From the NCBI GenBank assembly GCA_965276635.1, contig CBDIBC010000005.1, positions 310,001 through 374,000 of the forward strand: DNA of 64,000 nt, given 5' to 3'. Positions within the stretch are counted from its first letter, which is position 1; each line of letters opens with the position of its first letter. Below the pieces are notes generated by a model, which was given only the letters and a program-made list of their open reading frames with translations, was not told the DNA's origin and made no database searches. This DNA comes from CBDIBC01 sp965276635 (GTDB taxonomy: Bacteria > Actinomycetota > Acidimicrobiia > Acidimicrobiales > Palsa-688). Positions 51,816 through 59,972 of this stretch are shown here, piece by piece. The translations under genes were made by a program, and so were the position numbers.

Positions 51816-52832
51816 CTATGCTGCTTGCTTGGTGCTCCAAGACTCATCGAACTCCCGTGGCGGAACATAACCGAGGGAACTGTGGAGTCGCTCGGTATTA
51901 TACCAGGTGATCCATTCGAATATCGCCTGACGGGCCTCTTTTTTGGTGCTAAAGTTGGCGTCGTCGACGAGTTCTCGTTTCAATGATGCCCATAGGCTTT
52001 CTGCCATGGCATTGTCGTAACTATCGCCCACGGTTCCCATTGATTGGGTGATATTCGTTCGCTGACAGAACCGGCGGAACTCGTCACTGGTGTATTGACA
52101 GCCGTGATCCGAGTGGAAAACCGTTCCTGCGGCGATGCGCTTGCCTCTCGTCGCCAGAGCCGCCTCCATGGCGTCGGTGCACAGCTCGGTACGCAGGTGC
52201 TCGGCGATCGACCAGCCCACCAGGCGGCGAGAGAACACGTCGAGGACCGAGGCGACGAAGAGCCATCCCTCGCCGGTGGGGATGTAGGTGACGTCGCCGA
52301 CCCATCGCTCATCGGGCGACGCGGCGGTGAAGTCCCGCTCCACCAGATCCGGCGACACGGCCGCGGCCCGGTCCCGCCAGGTCGTGCGCAGCTTGCGCCG
52401 CCCGCACCGGCCGACGATGCCAAGCTCGCTCATCAACCGGGCCACCCGCTTCTCGCTCACCCGGACCCCTTTACGCCACAACGCAGCGGTCACCCGGGGC
52501 GATCCGTAGCGGCCCCGGCTGGCCGTCCACGCCTCGAAGATGCGGTCCGCCAGAACCGCCTCATCCCAGGTGGCGTCATCGGGCCCCGGCCCCTTGGCCC
52601 GCCACTTGTAGAACGCCGAGCGGCTCACCCCGACCACCTCGCACAGCGTGGCCACCGCCAAGCTGGCCGACTCGGCCTCAACGAAACGGTAGAGGCGCTC
52701 GCGCTTAGGGCCGCCCTCGGGCAGTGCGCCCAGCCGGCGCAGGATCGTGCCCTCCGCCTCCAAGCGCTCCACCCGGCATCGCAGAGCGATCACCTCGCTG
52801 CTCGCGCTCACTTGTCCTCGCTCCGCACCCAA
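51816..52832 (-). CDS. IS3-family transposase OrfB (DDE catalytic part)
   Basis: 338 aa as an open frame, normally made as an OrfAB fusion by frameshift. HTH_21-like region SLAVATLCEVVGVSRSAFYK and RGRYGSPRVTAALWRKGVRV; rve core with Asp in DERWVGDVTYIPTGEGW, Asp in VFHSDHGCQYTSDEF and Glu in NAMAESLWASLKREL, spaced as DDE(35). C-terminal WYNTERLHSSLGYVPPREF is the family signature. All catalytic residues are intact, so the copy could be active. It overlaps orfA by 25 bp in another frame; no obvious A6G slippery site is seen. Confidence 0.95.
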   Translation of the reverse strand: MGAERGQVSASSEVIALRCRVERLEAEGTILRRLGALPEGGPKRERLYRFVEAESASLAVATLCEVVGVSRSAFYKWRAKGPGPDDATWDEAVLADRIFEAWTASRGRYGSPRVTAALWRKGVRVSEKRVARLMSELGIVGRCGRRKLRTTWRDRAAAVSPDLVERDFTAASPDERWVGDVTYIPTGEGWLFVASVLDVFSRRLVGWSIAEHLRTELCTDAMEAALATRGKRIAAGTVFHSDHGCQYTSDEFRRFCQRTNITQSMGTVGDSYDNAMAESLWASLKRELVDDANFSTKKEARQAIFEWITWYNTERLHSSLGYVPPREFDESWSTKQAA

Positions 52833-53116
52833 TACGCCGTGAACCGCTTCAAGATCTCGATCTCCTCTTCCAACTGACGGACTCTCTTACGCAGCCGGGC
52901 CGCTTCCCGAGCATCGGCGGCCGCGTCATCGGTCGCCTTCTTTTGCTCGGGGGTGTCGTTCTTAGCCGCCTCCCGGGCCCAGCTGCCAAGCGACGTGTCG
53001 GTGATCCCCAACTCGCGTGCCACCTCCACGATCGGCCGGCCCGACGAACGCAGCAATGCCACCGCGTCCCGCTTGAACTCCTCGCTGTAACGCCTGTTGG
53101 TCGGACGCTTCGCCAT
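52808..53116 (-). CDS. IS3-family transposase OrfA
   Basis: 102 aa. HTH_Tnp_1 domain: RRYSEEFKRDAVALLRSSG, PIVEVARELGITDTSLGSWA, followed by a leucine-zipper-like coiled coil RLRKRVRQLEEEIEILKRFT. It binds the element ends and is joined to OrfB by ribosomal frameshifting in the family. Confidence 0.94.
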   Translation of the reverse strand: MAKRPTNRRYSEEFKRDAVALLRSSGRPIVEVARELGITDTSLGSWAREAAKNDTPEQKKATDDAAADAREAARLRKRVRQLEEEIEILKRFTAYWVRSEDK

Positions 53117-53179
53117 GACCCCATCCTCTCCCAGCCACGCTGGTCCCGGGGTGTCCGGTCAAGGGGGGAGGTTCACGAC

Positions 53180-53754
53180 GGATCGGCGAAGCCCGCTTCC
53201 CCCGCACCAAGAGGCTGGCGGACTTCGACACCACTGCGACGCCCGACATCACCCCGGCGACGGTCGCCACCCTCGCCGGCGGCGCCTACCTCGACGCCGG
53301 CGACCCCGTCGTGCTCCTCGGCGACTCGGGGACGGGCAAGTCGCATCTCCTCATCGGTCTGGGGATCGCCGCGTGCGAACAGGGCCGCCGGGTCCGCTAC
53401 GCGACGGCCGCCCAACTCGTCAACGAGCTCGCCGAAGCCGCCGACGAGCGGCGACTGTCGCGCGTCGTTTCCCGCTACGGACGCCTCGACCTGCTCTGCC
53501 TCGACGAGCTCGGCTACGTCGCCTTAGACGCTCGAGGCGCCGAGCTGCTGTTCCAGATCCTCACCGAACGCGAGGAGAAAGCGTCGGTCGCTGTCGCGTC
53601 GAACCTGCCGTTCAGCGAGTGGGGACAGGTGATCATCGACCCGCGTCTGGTGGCCGCGATCGTCGACCGGGTCACGTTCAACGCCCACATCCTCCAGACC
53701 GGCACCAACAGCTACCGGCTCCGGGCCACCGCCAACCGGCGGCGCAACGCCTGA
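53180..53754 (+). pseudogene. istB: istB, 3-prime part
   Basis: Resumes RIGEARFPRTKRLADFD and contains the AAA+ ATPase core: Walker A VVLLGDSGTGKSHLLIGLG, Walker B LDLLCLDELGYVALD, sensor ASNLPFSEWGQVI and VDRVTFNAHILQTGTNSYRL at the end. Joined to the first part it gives a 257-aa IstB, normal length. It converges with the passenger gene, three bases apart. Confidence 0.9.
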
Positions 53755-53757
53755 CCC

Positions 53758-54321
53758 TCAGCGAACCGCGACCCGTTGCAGGTCGATGTTCGTGCCGACC
53801 AGATCGAAGCGGTCCGGGTCGAAGTCCCCGCCAGACCACGCCAGGAGGTGTTCGTGCTCGTCGTCGCTCGGATCGGCCAGGACCCGCAACAGATCCGCGT
53901 ACCCGGGCGGCCCGCCAACATCCTCGGGCGGGCAGGACCGCTCCCCGGCCAGGCACACGGCGTGTTTCAAGCCCCGACCGCCCGACCAGCGATCCTCGAC
54001 CACGATCTCGTGCTCCCAGCCGTCACCGAAGTCGTAGTCATAGAAAAACCGTCGCGCCCCGCCGATCGCGCCGGCGACAGTCACCGTCGCCTCGTCCAGC
54101 TCGTCGTCACACCAGTCGTCGAAGTGCATCCCCCACAGCACCCCGTCGATGCGGAACTGGTGCAGATGCGAGTCGGTCCAGCCCATCGCCGCCTGCAGCA
54201 TCCGATGGAAACGCGACAGACGCACCCCGCCGGGCACCAACACCCGACGCCAGATCACCGGCCGGATGTCGTCCAGCGTGACCCGCACCTGCACCACGAC
54301 CTGCCCCGGAGGCACCGGCAT
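53758..54321 (-). CDS. Plasmid pRiA4b ORF-3 family protein, passenger of the IS21 element
   Basis: 187 aa. The family hallmarks are readable: VRVTLDDIRPVIWRRVLVPG, LSRFHRMLQAAMGWTDSHLH, QFRIDGVLWGMHFDD, FFYDYDFGDGWEHEIVVED (FxYxYDFGDxWxH) and CPPEDVGGPPGYADLLRVLA. Function of this family is not known to me; it is often found beside transposases. It lies inside the IS21 ends, facing istB, so it moves with the element. Confidence 0.92.
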   Translation of the reverse strand: MPVPPGQVVVQVRVTLDDIRPVIWRRVLVPGGVRLSRFHRMLQAAMGWTDSHLHQFRIDGVLWGMHFDDWCDDELDEATVTVAGAIGGARRFFYDYDFGDGWEHEIVVEDRWSGGRGLKHAVCLAGERSCPPEDVGGPPGYADLLRVLADPSDDEHEHLLAWSGGDFDPDRFDLVGTNIDLQRVAVR

Positions 54322-54342
54322 CCACCAACCCTACGTGCCGCT

Positions 54343-54389
54343 GGCGGGGCCAGATCAGACGAGCACCCTGGGGCCAGATCAGCTTGACA
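54343..54389 (-). repeat. Right terminal repeats of the IS21 element
   Basis: Read from the outside inward: TGTCAAGCTGATCTGGCCCC (54389 downward) and CTCGTCTGATCTGGCCCCGCC (54363 to 54343). These match the left-end copies at 46116-46174, with shorter spacing between the two internal repeats. Confidence 0.8.
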
Positions 54390-54500
54390 TTCCCACCCTG
54401 GACAAACAAGGCATTGCCCGACGCATACAGCTGGGCGCAACGACACAGCAGCACGAGACGCGGTGGACAGGCGCACAAAGGTTAACGACCCGGGATTCGC

Positions 54501-54677
54501 ATGGGGAAGGATGTGAGAGTCCGGACCTGCGGAACGTCCCCGATGAGGTGTACGTCGCTCTCGCTGGGGCCGCCGAGGCCAAGCGGCAGTCGCTGTCTGC
54601 GTTCGTCGTCGACCGGCTGACCGAGGCGGCTCAGGTCACCAAGGTGGCCGACTATATGGCCGGCTACCGGTGGCGCT
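54501..54677 (+). pseudogene. Broken ribbon-helix-helix (FitA-like) antitoxin
   Basis: ATG 54501 starts MGKDVRVR, then the sense moves one frame over to LRNVPDEVYVALAGAAEAKR, QSLSAFVVDRLTEAAQVTKV, ADYMAGYR. This is the RHH fold of FitA-type antitoxins. No start codon serves the second frame. It runs into the nucleotidyltransferase remnant rather than a PIN toxin. Confidence 0.6.
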
Positions 54678-55187
54678 TTGGCGCTGGCCTGGTGCACCCA
54701 GGCGCCCCGGGGCACCAGCGACATCGACGTGAACCTCTTCGTCCCCCCTGCCCAGCTGCGCACCGTGCTCGCCGCCCTTCCCGCTGCCGTGACCTGGACC
54801 GATCGCCAGGTCGATCAACTCGATCGCCACGGCCAGGCTCGCCTGTCGTGGGCGAACACCCCCGTCGACATCTTCCTCTCGACGACACCCTTCCACGAAA
54901 CAGCCATGCGCCGAGTGCACATCGAACCCTTCGCCGGACGCATGATCCCCTTCCTCTCCTGCGGTGACCTGGCCGTCTTCAAGGCCTTCTTCGACCGCCG
55001 GCGCGACTGGGCCGACCTGGACGACATGATCACCGCCGGCAGCCTCGACATCGATGCCGTCATCGACGTGCTGACCGAGCATCTCGGAGCAGACGACAGG
55101 CGAATCGCCACGTTGCGGTCACTACAGCGGGAGATCCGGCCGATGGCGGACGTCGACGAGGCGCAGACGTCGCGGACAGCTCCCTGA
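54678..55187 (+). pseudogene. N-terminally truncated AbiEii-like nucleotidyltransferase
   Basis: In the third frame, from a TTG at 54678: LALAWCTQAPRGTSDIDVNL, FVPPAQLRTVLAALPAAV, ANTPVDIFLSTTPFHETAMR, FLSCGDLAVFKAFFDRRRD. It is homologous to the protein at 8895-9515 along its length (SDIDVNLFVPP against VDIDINVFVPA; TPVDIFLSTTPFH against TPVDLFLSTHAFH). The helix and GG strand before the DxD are missing, as if an upstream antitoxin was fused by deletion. Probably inactive. Confidence 0.65.
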
Positions 55188-55194
55188 TCTCTGC

Positions 55195-55320
55195 GGCGAC
55201 TACACCGACCTCGGCGGCGACTGGTTCACCCGAGGCACCGACCCTGAACGCGCAAGAACAGCCTGATCAACCAACTCCAAGCCCTCGGCTACTCCGTCAC
55301 CCTCCGGACCGCAGCCTGAC
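55195..55320 (+). pseudogene. C-terminal scrap of a transposase
   Basis: YTDLGGDWFTRGTDPERA, then after a one-base shift KNSLINQLQALGYSVTLRTA and a stop at 55320. The DLG-D-FT---DPE-----L--QL--LGY-VTL pattern is how several transposase families end; I cannot decide between them. The body is absent. Confidence 0.4.
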
Positions 55321-55408
55321 ACTCACCATTCATTTTCCTTATAGCTCGCCGTTCCTCGGCGAGCCCCTCGGTGGCGTGCTCGGCCGGGTGAGCCTTCGGA
55401 CAACGGCG

Positions 55409-55414
55409 TACCCT
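55409..55414 (+). promoter_or_regulatory. Probable -10 box of the plus-strand RiPP operon
   Basis: TACCCT (TANNNT) ends six bases before the ATG at 55421, the spacing of a leaderless actinobacterial transcript. No Shine-Dalgarno precedes that ATG, consistent with leaderless initiation. Confidence 0.45.
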
Positions 55415-55420
55415 GGGACG

Positions 55421-55735
55421 ATGCCGACGAACGCGAGCCACGACGGTAGGGTGCGACTGCGCTCGACGGCGCTGGACTGGCGGATCGTGGGCGGCGAGGT
55501 GGTGATCCTCGACGGCAGCGAGTCCCGGTACCTCTCGGTCAATGAGACGGGCGCCACCCTGTGGCCGCTGCTCGCAGACGGGGCCACACGCGCCGCGCTC
55601 ATCGCGGCGCTGCTCGGCGAGTTCGACGTCACCGAAGCGCAGGCCGACACTGACGTCGATGCATTCATTGGATCCTTGCGCGATCTGGGATTGCTCGAGG
55701 GTTCCGAGGGGGATGGTCCCGATGCCGGCCGCTGA
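55421..55735 (+). CDS. PqqD-like RiPP recognition protein (lasso B1 type)
   Basis: 104 aa from ATG 55421. Winged-helix PqqD/RRE fold: GEVVILDGSESRYLSVNETG, ATLWPLLADGATRAALIAAL, FDVTEAQADTDVDAFIGSL, RDLGLLEG. Such proteins bind the leader peptide of the precursor (59973-60122) through its Tyr/Pro motif and deliver it to protease and cyclase. It is first in a four-gene operon and overlaps the protease gene by about 20 bases. A longer frame upstream lacks RRE sequence and is not used. Confidence 0.9.
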   Translation: MPTNASHDGRVRLRSTALDWRIVGGEVVILDGSESRYLSVNETGATLWPLLADGATRAALIAALLGEFDVTEAQADTDVDAFIGSLRDLGLLEGSEGDGPDAGR

Positions 55736-56123
55736 ACCGCTGCCCGCCGCCTATGGGGATCCGGCCCTGCCGCGGTGGCATCCGGCGACCCTGCGCGCCG
55801 CCTGGTGGGCGGCTCGTAGCCTGCGCTCCACCCGGGGCGGCCTACGCGCACGGGGGCTGACAGCAGCAGCCGGACGACCGCCCCAGCTGCCGGCCGGAGC
55901 GACCAGGGGAGTGCTCGCAGTGCTCCGCCGTCGACCGAGCACCTGTTTGGAGCGCTGCCTCGTGCTCCAGGCGTGGCTGGTCTCCCACGGCGAACCGTAC
56001 GACGTGATCGTCGGGGTGACCAGGGACCCCGAGGTGCGAGCGCACGCGTGGCTTCCGTTCGAGGCGGGACGATCGACAGCCGAGTTCGTGGAGATGACCC
56101 GCGTCGCTGCTCGTGGCACGTGA
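55713..56123 (+). CDS. Transglutaminase-like leader protease (lasso B2 type)
   Basis: 136 aa from ATG 55713 (55722 is as likely; GAGGGGG at 55706-55712). After a basic helical N-terminus comes the B2 core RRRPSTCLERCLVLQAWL with the nucleophile Cys (about residue 73), then GEPYDVIVGVTRD and VRAHAWLPFEAGRS with the catalytic His. The Asp that usually follows the His in the C-H-D triad is not apparent (HAWLPFEAGRSTAEF), so another acid may serve or activity may be changed. It should cut the leader from the precursor after RRE delivery. Its end overlaps the next gene by 11 bp. Confidence 0.88.
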   Translation: MVPMPAAEPLPAAYGDPALPRWHPATLRAAWWAARSLRSTRGGLRARGLTAAAGRPPQLPAGATRGVLAVLRRRPSTCLERCLVLQAWLVSHGEPYDVIVGVTRDPEVRAHAWLPFEAGRSTAEFVEMTRVAARGT

Positions 56124-57258
56124 ATCGGCGGCGCTCGCCGACACCCTGGTGGCGCTGACGACCGAGGGCCCGCCGGTGAAGGTCCCTCCAGAGTCCGGCC
56201 ACGCAGACTGGGACGCTCTAGTCGACCTGGCCCGGGACCATCGGGTCAGTGGTGCCGTGCTCGCCGGCTCGCCGTACCTCCACGATCGCCTCGGCGAGCG
56301 GGTCCGCATCGACGTCATGCACCACCTGGCCACGCGCGCGGCCCTGGCCGACGTCGGTCAGCTGCTCGACCGCGCGGGGGTCCCGTGGGTGGTCGTGAAA
56401 GGTCCCGTGTTGGCGGAGCTCAGCTACATCTCGATGGGCCGGCCCTATCTGGACCTCGACGTGGTGGTGGCAGCCTCGGCGTTCGGCGATGCCGTAGCCG
56501 AGCTGGCGACCGGCGGCTTCGACATCATCGACCGAAACTGGACGCTGGCGTGTCGGCAGCGTCGCGGTCAGCTCCATCTCACCTCGGTCGACGGGACGAT
56601 CAGCCTGGACCTGCACTGGCATCTGGTCAACTCTAGCCGGCACCGGGAACGGTGGGCCATCCCCATGGCCGAGCTGCTCGAGCGGCGCTCGCGGGATCCA
56701 CGGGTCGGCGGCACCATTCTCGACCCCACTGACCGCACCATCCATTACGCGGTGCACGCCGCCCTCTCGGGCGGTCACCGCCTGGGATGGATCAAGGACG
56801 TGGAGCGCACCCTGGTCAACGACCCGCCCGACTGGGCCGACCTGCTGGACCGGTGCCGCCGGTGGCGGGTCGGGCTGGCGGTGGCCGCCATGCTCGAACG
56901 CAGCCGGCACACGCTTGGCGCGCCGGTCCCCGATGGCGTGATCGACGCACTCGCCGGCATCCACGCCCACCGGCTGCTCGTACGCAGCCTCCGAACCTGG
57001 CGACCGGAGGGGAGGCTGCCTGGGGGTGGGTCGCTCGACCGGGCGGCCAACCGGTCCCTGGTCGACACCGTTCCGGCGACCATGACCGGTCTGGCCGGTG
57101 AGGCAGTGGAGATGGTCGCCCGCCTGATCCACCCCCACCCCTACTGGCAGGACCCGACCGACGCCCGACACATGCGATACGCGGCGGGGGGCAGCGAGCA
57201 GCGCGCCGCGTACTTCGCCCTCGTCCGCGACGCCGACGGACTCGGTCATCGGCCGTGA
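56113..57258 (+). CDS. PF14907-like nucleotidyltransferase of RiPP clusters
   Basis: 381 aa from GTG 56113. The nucleotidyltransferase core reads VPWVVVKGPVLAELSYIS, MGRPYLDLDVVVAASAF (KG and DxD), FDIIDRNWTLACRQRRGQLH, and DGTISLDLHWHLVNSSRHRE (third acid plus HWHL). Family members accompany lasso-type clusters, but their reaction is not known to me. Overlaps on both sides (11 and 4 bp) show it belongs to this operon. It may add a nucleotide or phosphate group to the peptide together with the kinase. Confidence 0.82.
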   Translation: MARESAALADTLVALTTEGPPVKVPPESGHADWDALVDLARDHRVSGAVLAGSPYLHDRLGERVRIDVMHHLATRAALADVGQLLDRAGVPWVVVKGPVLAELSYISMGRPYLDLDVVVAASAFGDAVAELATGGFDIIDRNWTLACRQRRGQLHLTSVDGTISLDLHWHLVNSSRHRERWAIPMAELLERRSRDPRVGGTILDPTDRTIHYAVHAALSGGHRLGWIKDVERTLVNDPPDWADLLDRCRRWRVGLAVAAMLERSRHTLGAPVPDGVIDALAGIHAHRLLVRSLRTWRPEGRLPGGGSLDRAANRSLVDTVPATMTGLAGEAVEMVARLIHPHPYWQDPTDARHMRYAAGGSEQRAAYFALVRDADGLGHRP

Positions 57259-59135
57259 ACGAGACCGACGGGACCGACGGGGAGGAACCCGGGTTCAACC
57301 TGGACGAGCTGCTGTCGCCGATACGGGACCGTCGCGTGCGGCGACTGCCGGGCCTGCTGGCCGGGGCCGTGCGGTTGGTGTGGTCGGCGGCACGACAGCT
57401 GCTCGCCATATCGGTGGTGCTGCAGGTGGTGTCCAGCGCAGGCCTGGCTGCCCAACTGCTGATCGGTCGGCGGATCCTCACCGAGCTGCTCGCCCACACC
57501 CGCACGGGGCCGCGTTTCGGCACGGTCATCCCGAGCGTGGTGCTCCTGGCCGTAGCGACAGCGATCGTGTCCTTCGCCAACCTGGCTCGCAACGAGTTGC
57601 AACGACCGCTGGCCGAGCGGGTGGCGAGGCGGGCAGCCGGTCAGGTCATCGACGTGTCGACCTCGGTCGAGCTGGTGGCGTGGGAGACACCGTCCTTCCA
57701 CGACCGGCTGCGACGAGCGCTCGTCAACGCCCAGTCGCGCCCACTGCAGATGACCACGGGGCTGGTCGGCCTGGCCTCGTCGCTCATCAGCATCGCCGGG
57801 ATCGGCGGGGCGCTCCTGTTCATCCAGCCCCTCTTCGTGGCGCTGATCGTCGTCGCCTACATCCCGGTGTGGCTGGCCACCGTCCGGGCCAGTCGGGCTG
57901 TGTACCGCTGGGACGCCGCCTTCACCGAGCGGGAGCGCCGCCGGGCCTACCTGGAGGCCATCCTCACCCGCAAGGACGAGGCCAAGGAGCTGCGCGCCTT
58001 CGAAGCTGCGCCGTTCCTGCGGGAGCGCTACGACCACCTCTACGACCAGCGCCTGAGCGAACTGATCGGTGTCGTGCGCCGGCGTCTGAAGCTCGGGATC
58101 GCGGGCAGCCTGGGGACGTCCGCGCTCACCGGCGGGGCGCTCGCGTTCCTCATCTGGCTGGTGTCCTCACATCGGCTGTCGCTGGCCGGGGCGGGCGCGG
58201 CAGCAGCAGCTGTCGTGCTGCTGGGCGCCCAGCTGCAGGGCCTGGCCAGCAGCGCCGGCCAGCTGTACGAGAGCTCGTTGTTCATCGAGGACTTCACCTC
58301 CTTCGTCGCCTGGGCACCGCGACTGGCGGAGGCGGCGACGCGGGGCGCCGCGCCACCCGGGCCCTTTGCCCACCTGCACGCCGCCGACCTGATGTTCACC
58401 TACCCGAGTCGGGCCACCCCCAGCCTCGACGGCGTGTCGATCGACATCCACGCCGGCGAGATCATCGCCCTGGTCGGAGAGAACGGCTCCGGCAAGACCA
58501 CGCTGGCCAAGCTGTTGGCGGGACTGCTGCGCCCGCAGTCGGGTCATATCGCCTGGGACGGCGCCGACATCGAGTCGTTCGACCCGGTGGCCATGCGACA
58601 CCACATCACCGTCGTGTTCCAGGACTTCGTTCGCTATGCGCTGAGCCTGGCCGACAACATCGAGCTGGGCCGACCGGGCGCGGCCGGCGACCGAGACGCC
58701 CTGCGCCGGGCGATCGACCAGGCCGGGATCGCTCGGATGGCCGAGCAGCTGCCTGACGGGGTCGACACCCCCCTCGGGCCGGAGTTCCTCGGCGGCGTGG
58801 ACCTGTCGGGCGGCCAATGGCAGCGAGTGGCGTTGGCCCGGGCGTTCTTTCGCGACGCCCCGTTCGTCATCCTCGACGAGCCGACCGCCGCGCTCGACCC
58901 CAGGTCCGAGGCGGCCCTGTTCGATCGGGTCCGGGCGCTGTTCGCCGGTCGAGCGGTGCTGCTCATCTCCCACCGCTTCTCCAGCGTGCGCAACGCCAAC
59001 CGGATCTATGTGCTGTCCGAAGGCCGCGTCATCGAGGGAGGTACCCACGTCGAGCTGATGGCAGCCGGAGGCACCTACGCCGAGCTCTACCGGCTCCAGG
59101 CGGCCACCCTGCTCGACAAAGCCTCGCCCCAGTAG
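57255..59135 (+). CDS. ABC exporter (fused permease-ATPase), RiPP export
   Basis: 626 aa. N-terminal type-I exporter membrane domain (six helices, e.g. LLAISVVLQVVSSAGLAAQ and IAGIGGALLFIQPLFVALIV), then an ATPase with Walker A LVGENGSGKTTLAKLLAGLL (near residue 407), signature DLSGGQWQRVALARAFF (near 517), Walker B FVILDEPTAALDPRSEAAL and the H-loop LISHRFSSV. Last gene of the plus operon; exports and probably gives immunity to the mature peptide. It converges with the kinase gene eight bases away, with little room for a terminator. Confidence 0.93.
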   Translation: MNETDGTDGEEPGFNLDELLSPIRDRRVRRLPGLLAGAVRLVWSAARQLLAISVVLQVVSSAGLAAQLLIGRRILTELLAHTRTGPRFGTVIPSVVLLAVATAIVSFANLARNELQRPLAERVARRAAGQVIDVSTSVELVAWETPSFHDRLRRALVNAQSRPLQMTTGLVGLASSLISIAGIGGALLFIQPLFVALIVVAYIPVWLATVRASRAVYRWDAAFTERERRRAYLEAILTRKDEAKELRAFEAAPFLRERYDHLYDQRLSELIGVVRRRLKLGIAGSLGTSALTGGALAFLIWLVSSHRLSLAGAGAAAAAVVLLGAQLQGLASSAGQLYESSLFIEDFTSFVAWAPRLAEAATRGAAPPGPFAHLHAADLMFTYPSRATPSLDGVSIDIHAGEIIALVGENGSGKTTLAKLLAGLLRPQSGHIAWDGADIESFDPVAMRHHITVVFQDFVRYALSLADNIELGRPGAAGDRDALRRAIDQAGIARMAEQLPDGVDTPLGPEFLGGVDLSGGQWQRVALARAFFRDAPFVILDEPTAALDPRSEAALFDRVRALFAGRAVLLISHRFSSVRNANRIYVLSEGRVIEGGTHVELMAAGGTYAELYRLQAATLLDKASPQ

Positions 59136-59143
59136 GACGAGGG

Positions 59144-59965
59144 CTACGGCAGGGGCCGCACCATGTCGAGCAACCGGTCGGCGGCCTGGCGGCTCCAAGG
59201 CGGCCCCCAGGGGATGTGGGCCTCGACCATCGGGACCTGGGCGGCCAGGGCGGCTGCCCCCTGGAACAGGCGCTGCTGGTGTTCGGGGGTCCGCAGGCCA
59301 CCCACACGGGGCTCGGCAAGCAGGGCAAAGACCGCTCGGGCTGGCGGGACGGGTGTCAGCACCGCGCTGACCGCATCACGGGAGGGCCGAGGCAGGATGA
59401 CGAGGCCGATGGGGCATCGCTCGTGCGGGCTCGATGGCAGCGTGAGGGCGAGCCGGCCATCTGCGGTCTGTCGTTGGACCGGGGCGACGTCGAACAGCGC
59501 GACCAACGACGCAGCGTTGGGGCGCAAACGAACCTGGGTGCTGGCCCGCCGGCACGCGACGGCGCCCCCGGACTCGTCGAGCACGAGCACATCGTCGGTC
59601 AACAAACGAGCGCCGGCGGCGCACAGCATGGCCGTGACGGTGCTCTTCCCGGTGCCAGCGGGGCCCAAGACAGCCACGGCGCGATCGTTGACCTCGACCG
59701 CGCCGGCATGCAGCACGGCGAACCCGTCCAGCGTGGCCCGCACCGCGACCAAGAGACCCTTGCGCAACACCTCGGCCAAGCCATCAGCGTCGGCCGACGC
59801 CAACATGACGTCGGCAGGTCCCGAGTCACCGAAGGTCCAGGCGAACGTTACGACGCCCGAGACGACTAGGTGGGCGCGCTGGCCCTCTCGCTCGACCCGG
59901 TAGAGAACCTGATCGCCGACCCGACGTTCGGCAAGGACATCTTTACGCCCCTCGCCGGACGCCAA
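59144..59965 (-). CDS. HprK-like kinase of the RiPP cluster
   Basis: 273 aa from TTG 59965, seven bases after the precursor stop; a later start cannot be excluded. Central HPr-kinase-like P-loop AVLGPAGTGKSTVTAMLCA, preceded by GFAVLHAGAVEVNDRAVAVL and followed by LLTDDVLVLDESGGAVACRR (Walker B-like Asp). It lacks the full HPr kinase C-terminal domain. In paeninodin-type lasso clusters such a kinase phosphorylates the C-terminal Ser of the precursor. Here the precursor ends in LTYS, so the same role is likely. Confidence 0.82.
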   Translation of the reverse strand: MASGEGRKDVLAERRVGDQVLYRVEREGQRAHLVVSGVVTFAWTFGDSGPADVMLASADADGLAEVLRKGLLVAVRATLDGFAVLHAGAVEVNDRAVAVLGPAGTGKSTVTAMLCAAGARLLTDDVLVLDESGGAVACRRASTQVRLRPNAASLVALFDVAPVQRQTADGRLALTLPSSPHERCPIGLVILPRPSRDAVSAVLTPVPPARAVFALLAEPRVGGLRTPEHQQRLFQGAAALAAQVPMVEAHIPWGPPWSRQAADRLLDMVRPLP

Positions 59966-59972
59966 AGAGGAT

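Larger units (their letters stand above)
51786..53175 (-). mobile_element. IS3-family insertion sequence in istB
   Basis: 1390 bp. Terminal inverted repeats TGGGCCTCCCCCGCCAGACC (left) and, read from the right, TGAACCTCCCCCCTTGACCG share TG ends, CCTCCCCC and GACCGGACACC. The 4-bp direct repeat CGAC flanks it (51782-51785 and 53176-53179). It carries orfA and orfB on the minus strand. Removal restores the istB frame exactly (RAR|RIGEARF). Confidence 0.92.
46116..54389 (+). mobile_element. IS21-family element with passenger gene, interrupted by two other elements
   Basis: Ends are defined by TGTGCTCTCC... at 46116 and the inverted ...GCTTGACA at 54389, each with two inner copies of CTGATCTGGCCCC. 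Inside are istA (split), istB (split) and a convergent pRiA4b ORF-3 passenger. Removing the 3.85-kb recombinase unit from istA and the 1.39-kb IS3 copy from istB restores both genes and leaves about 3.0 kb, normal for IS21 plus one extra gene. No matching target duplication is visible next to the two ends, so one flank has probably been rearranged. Confidence 0.85.

Noticed and set aside
46116..54389. Prophage or integrative conjugative element because of two integrase-like genes
   Set aside because: No phage, replication or conjugation gene is present; both recombinases lie in a small unit inside an IS21 transposase gene.
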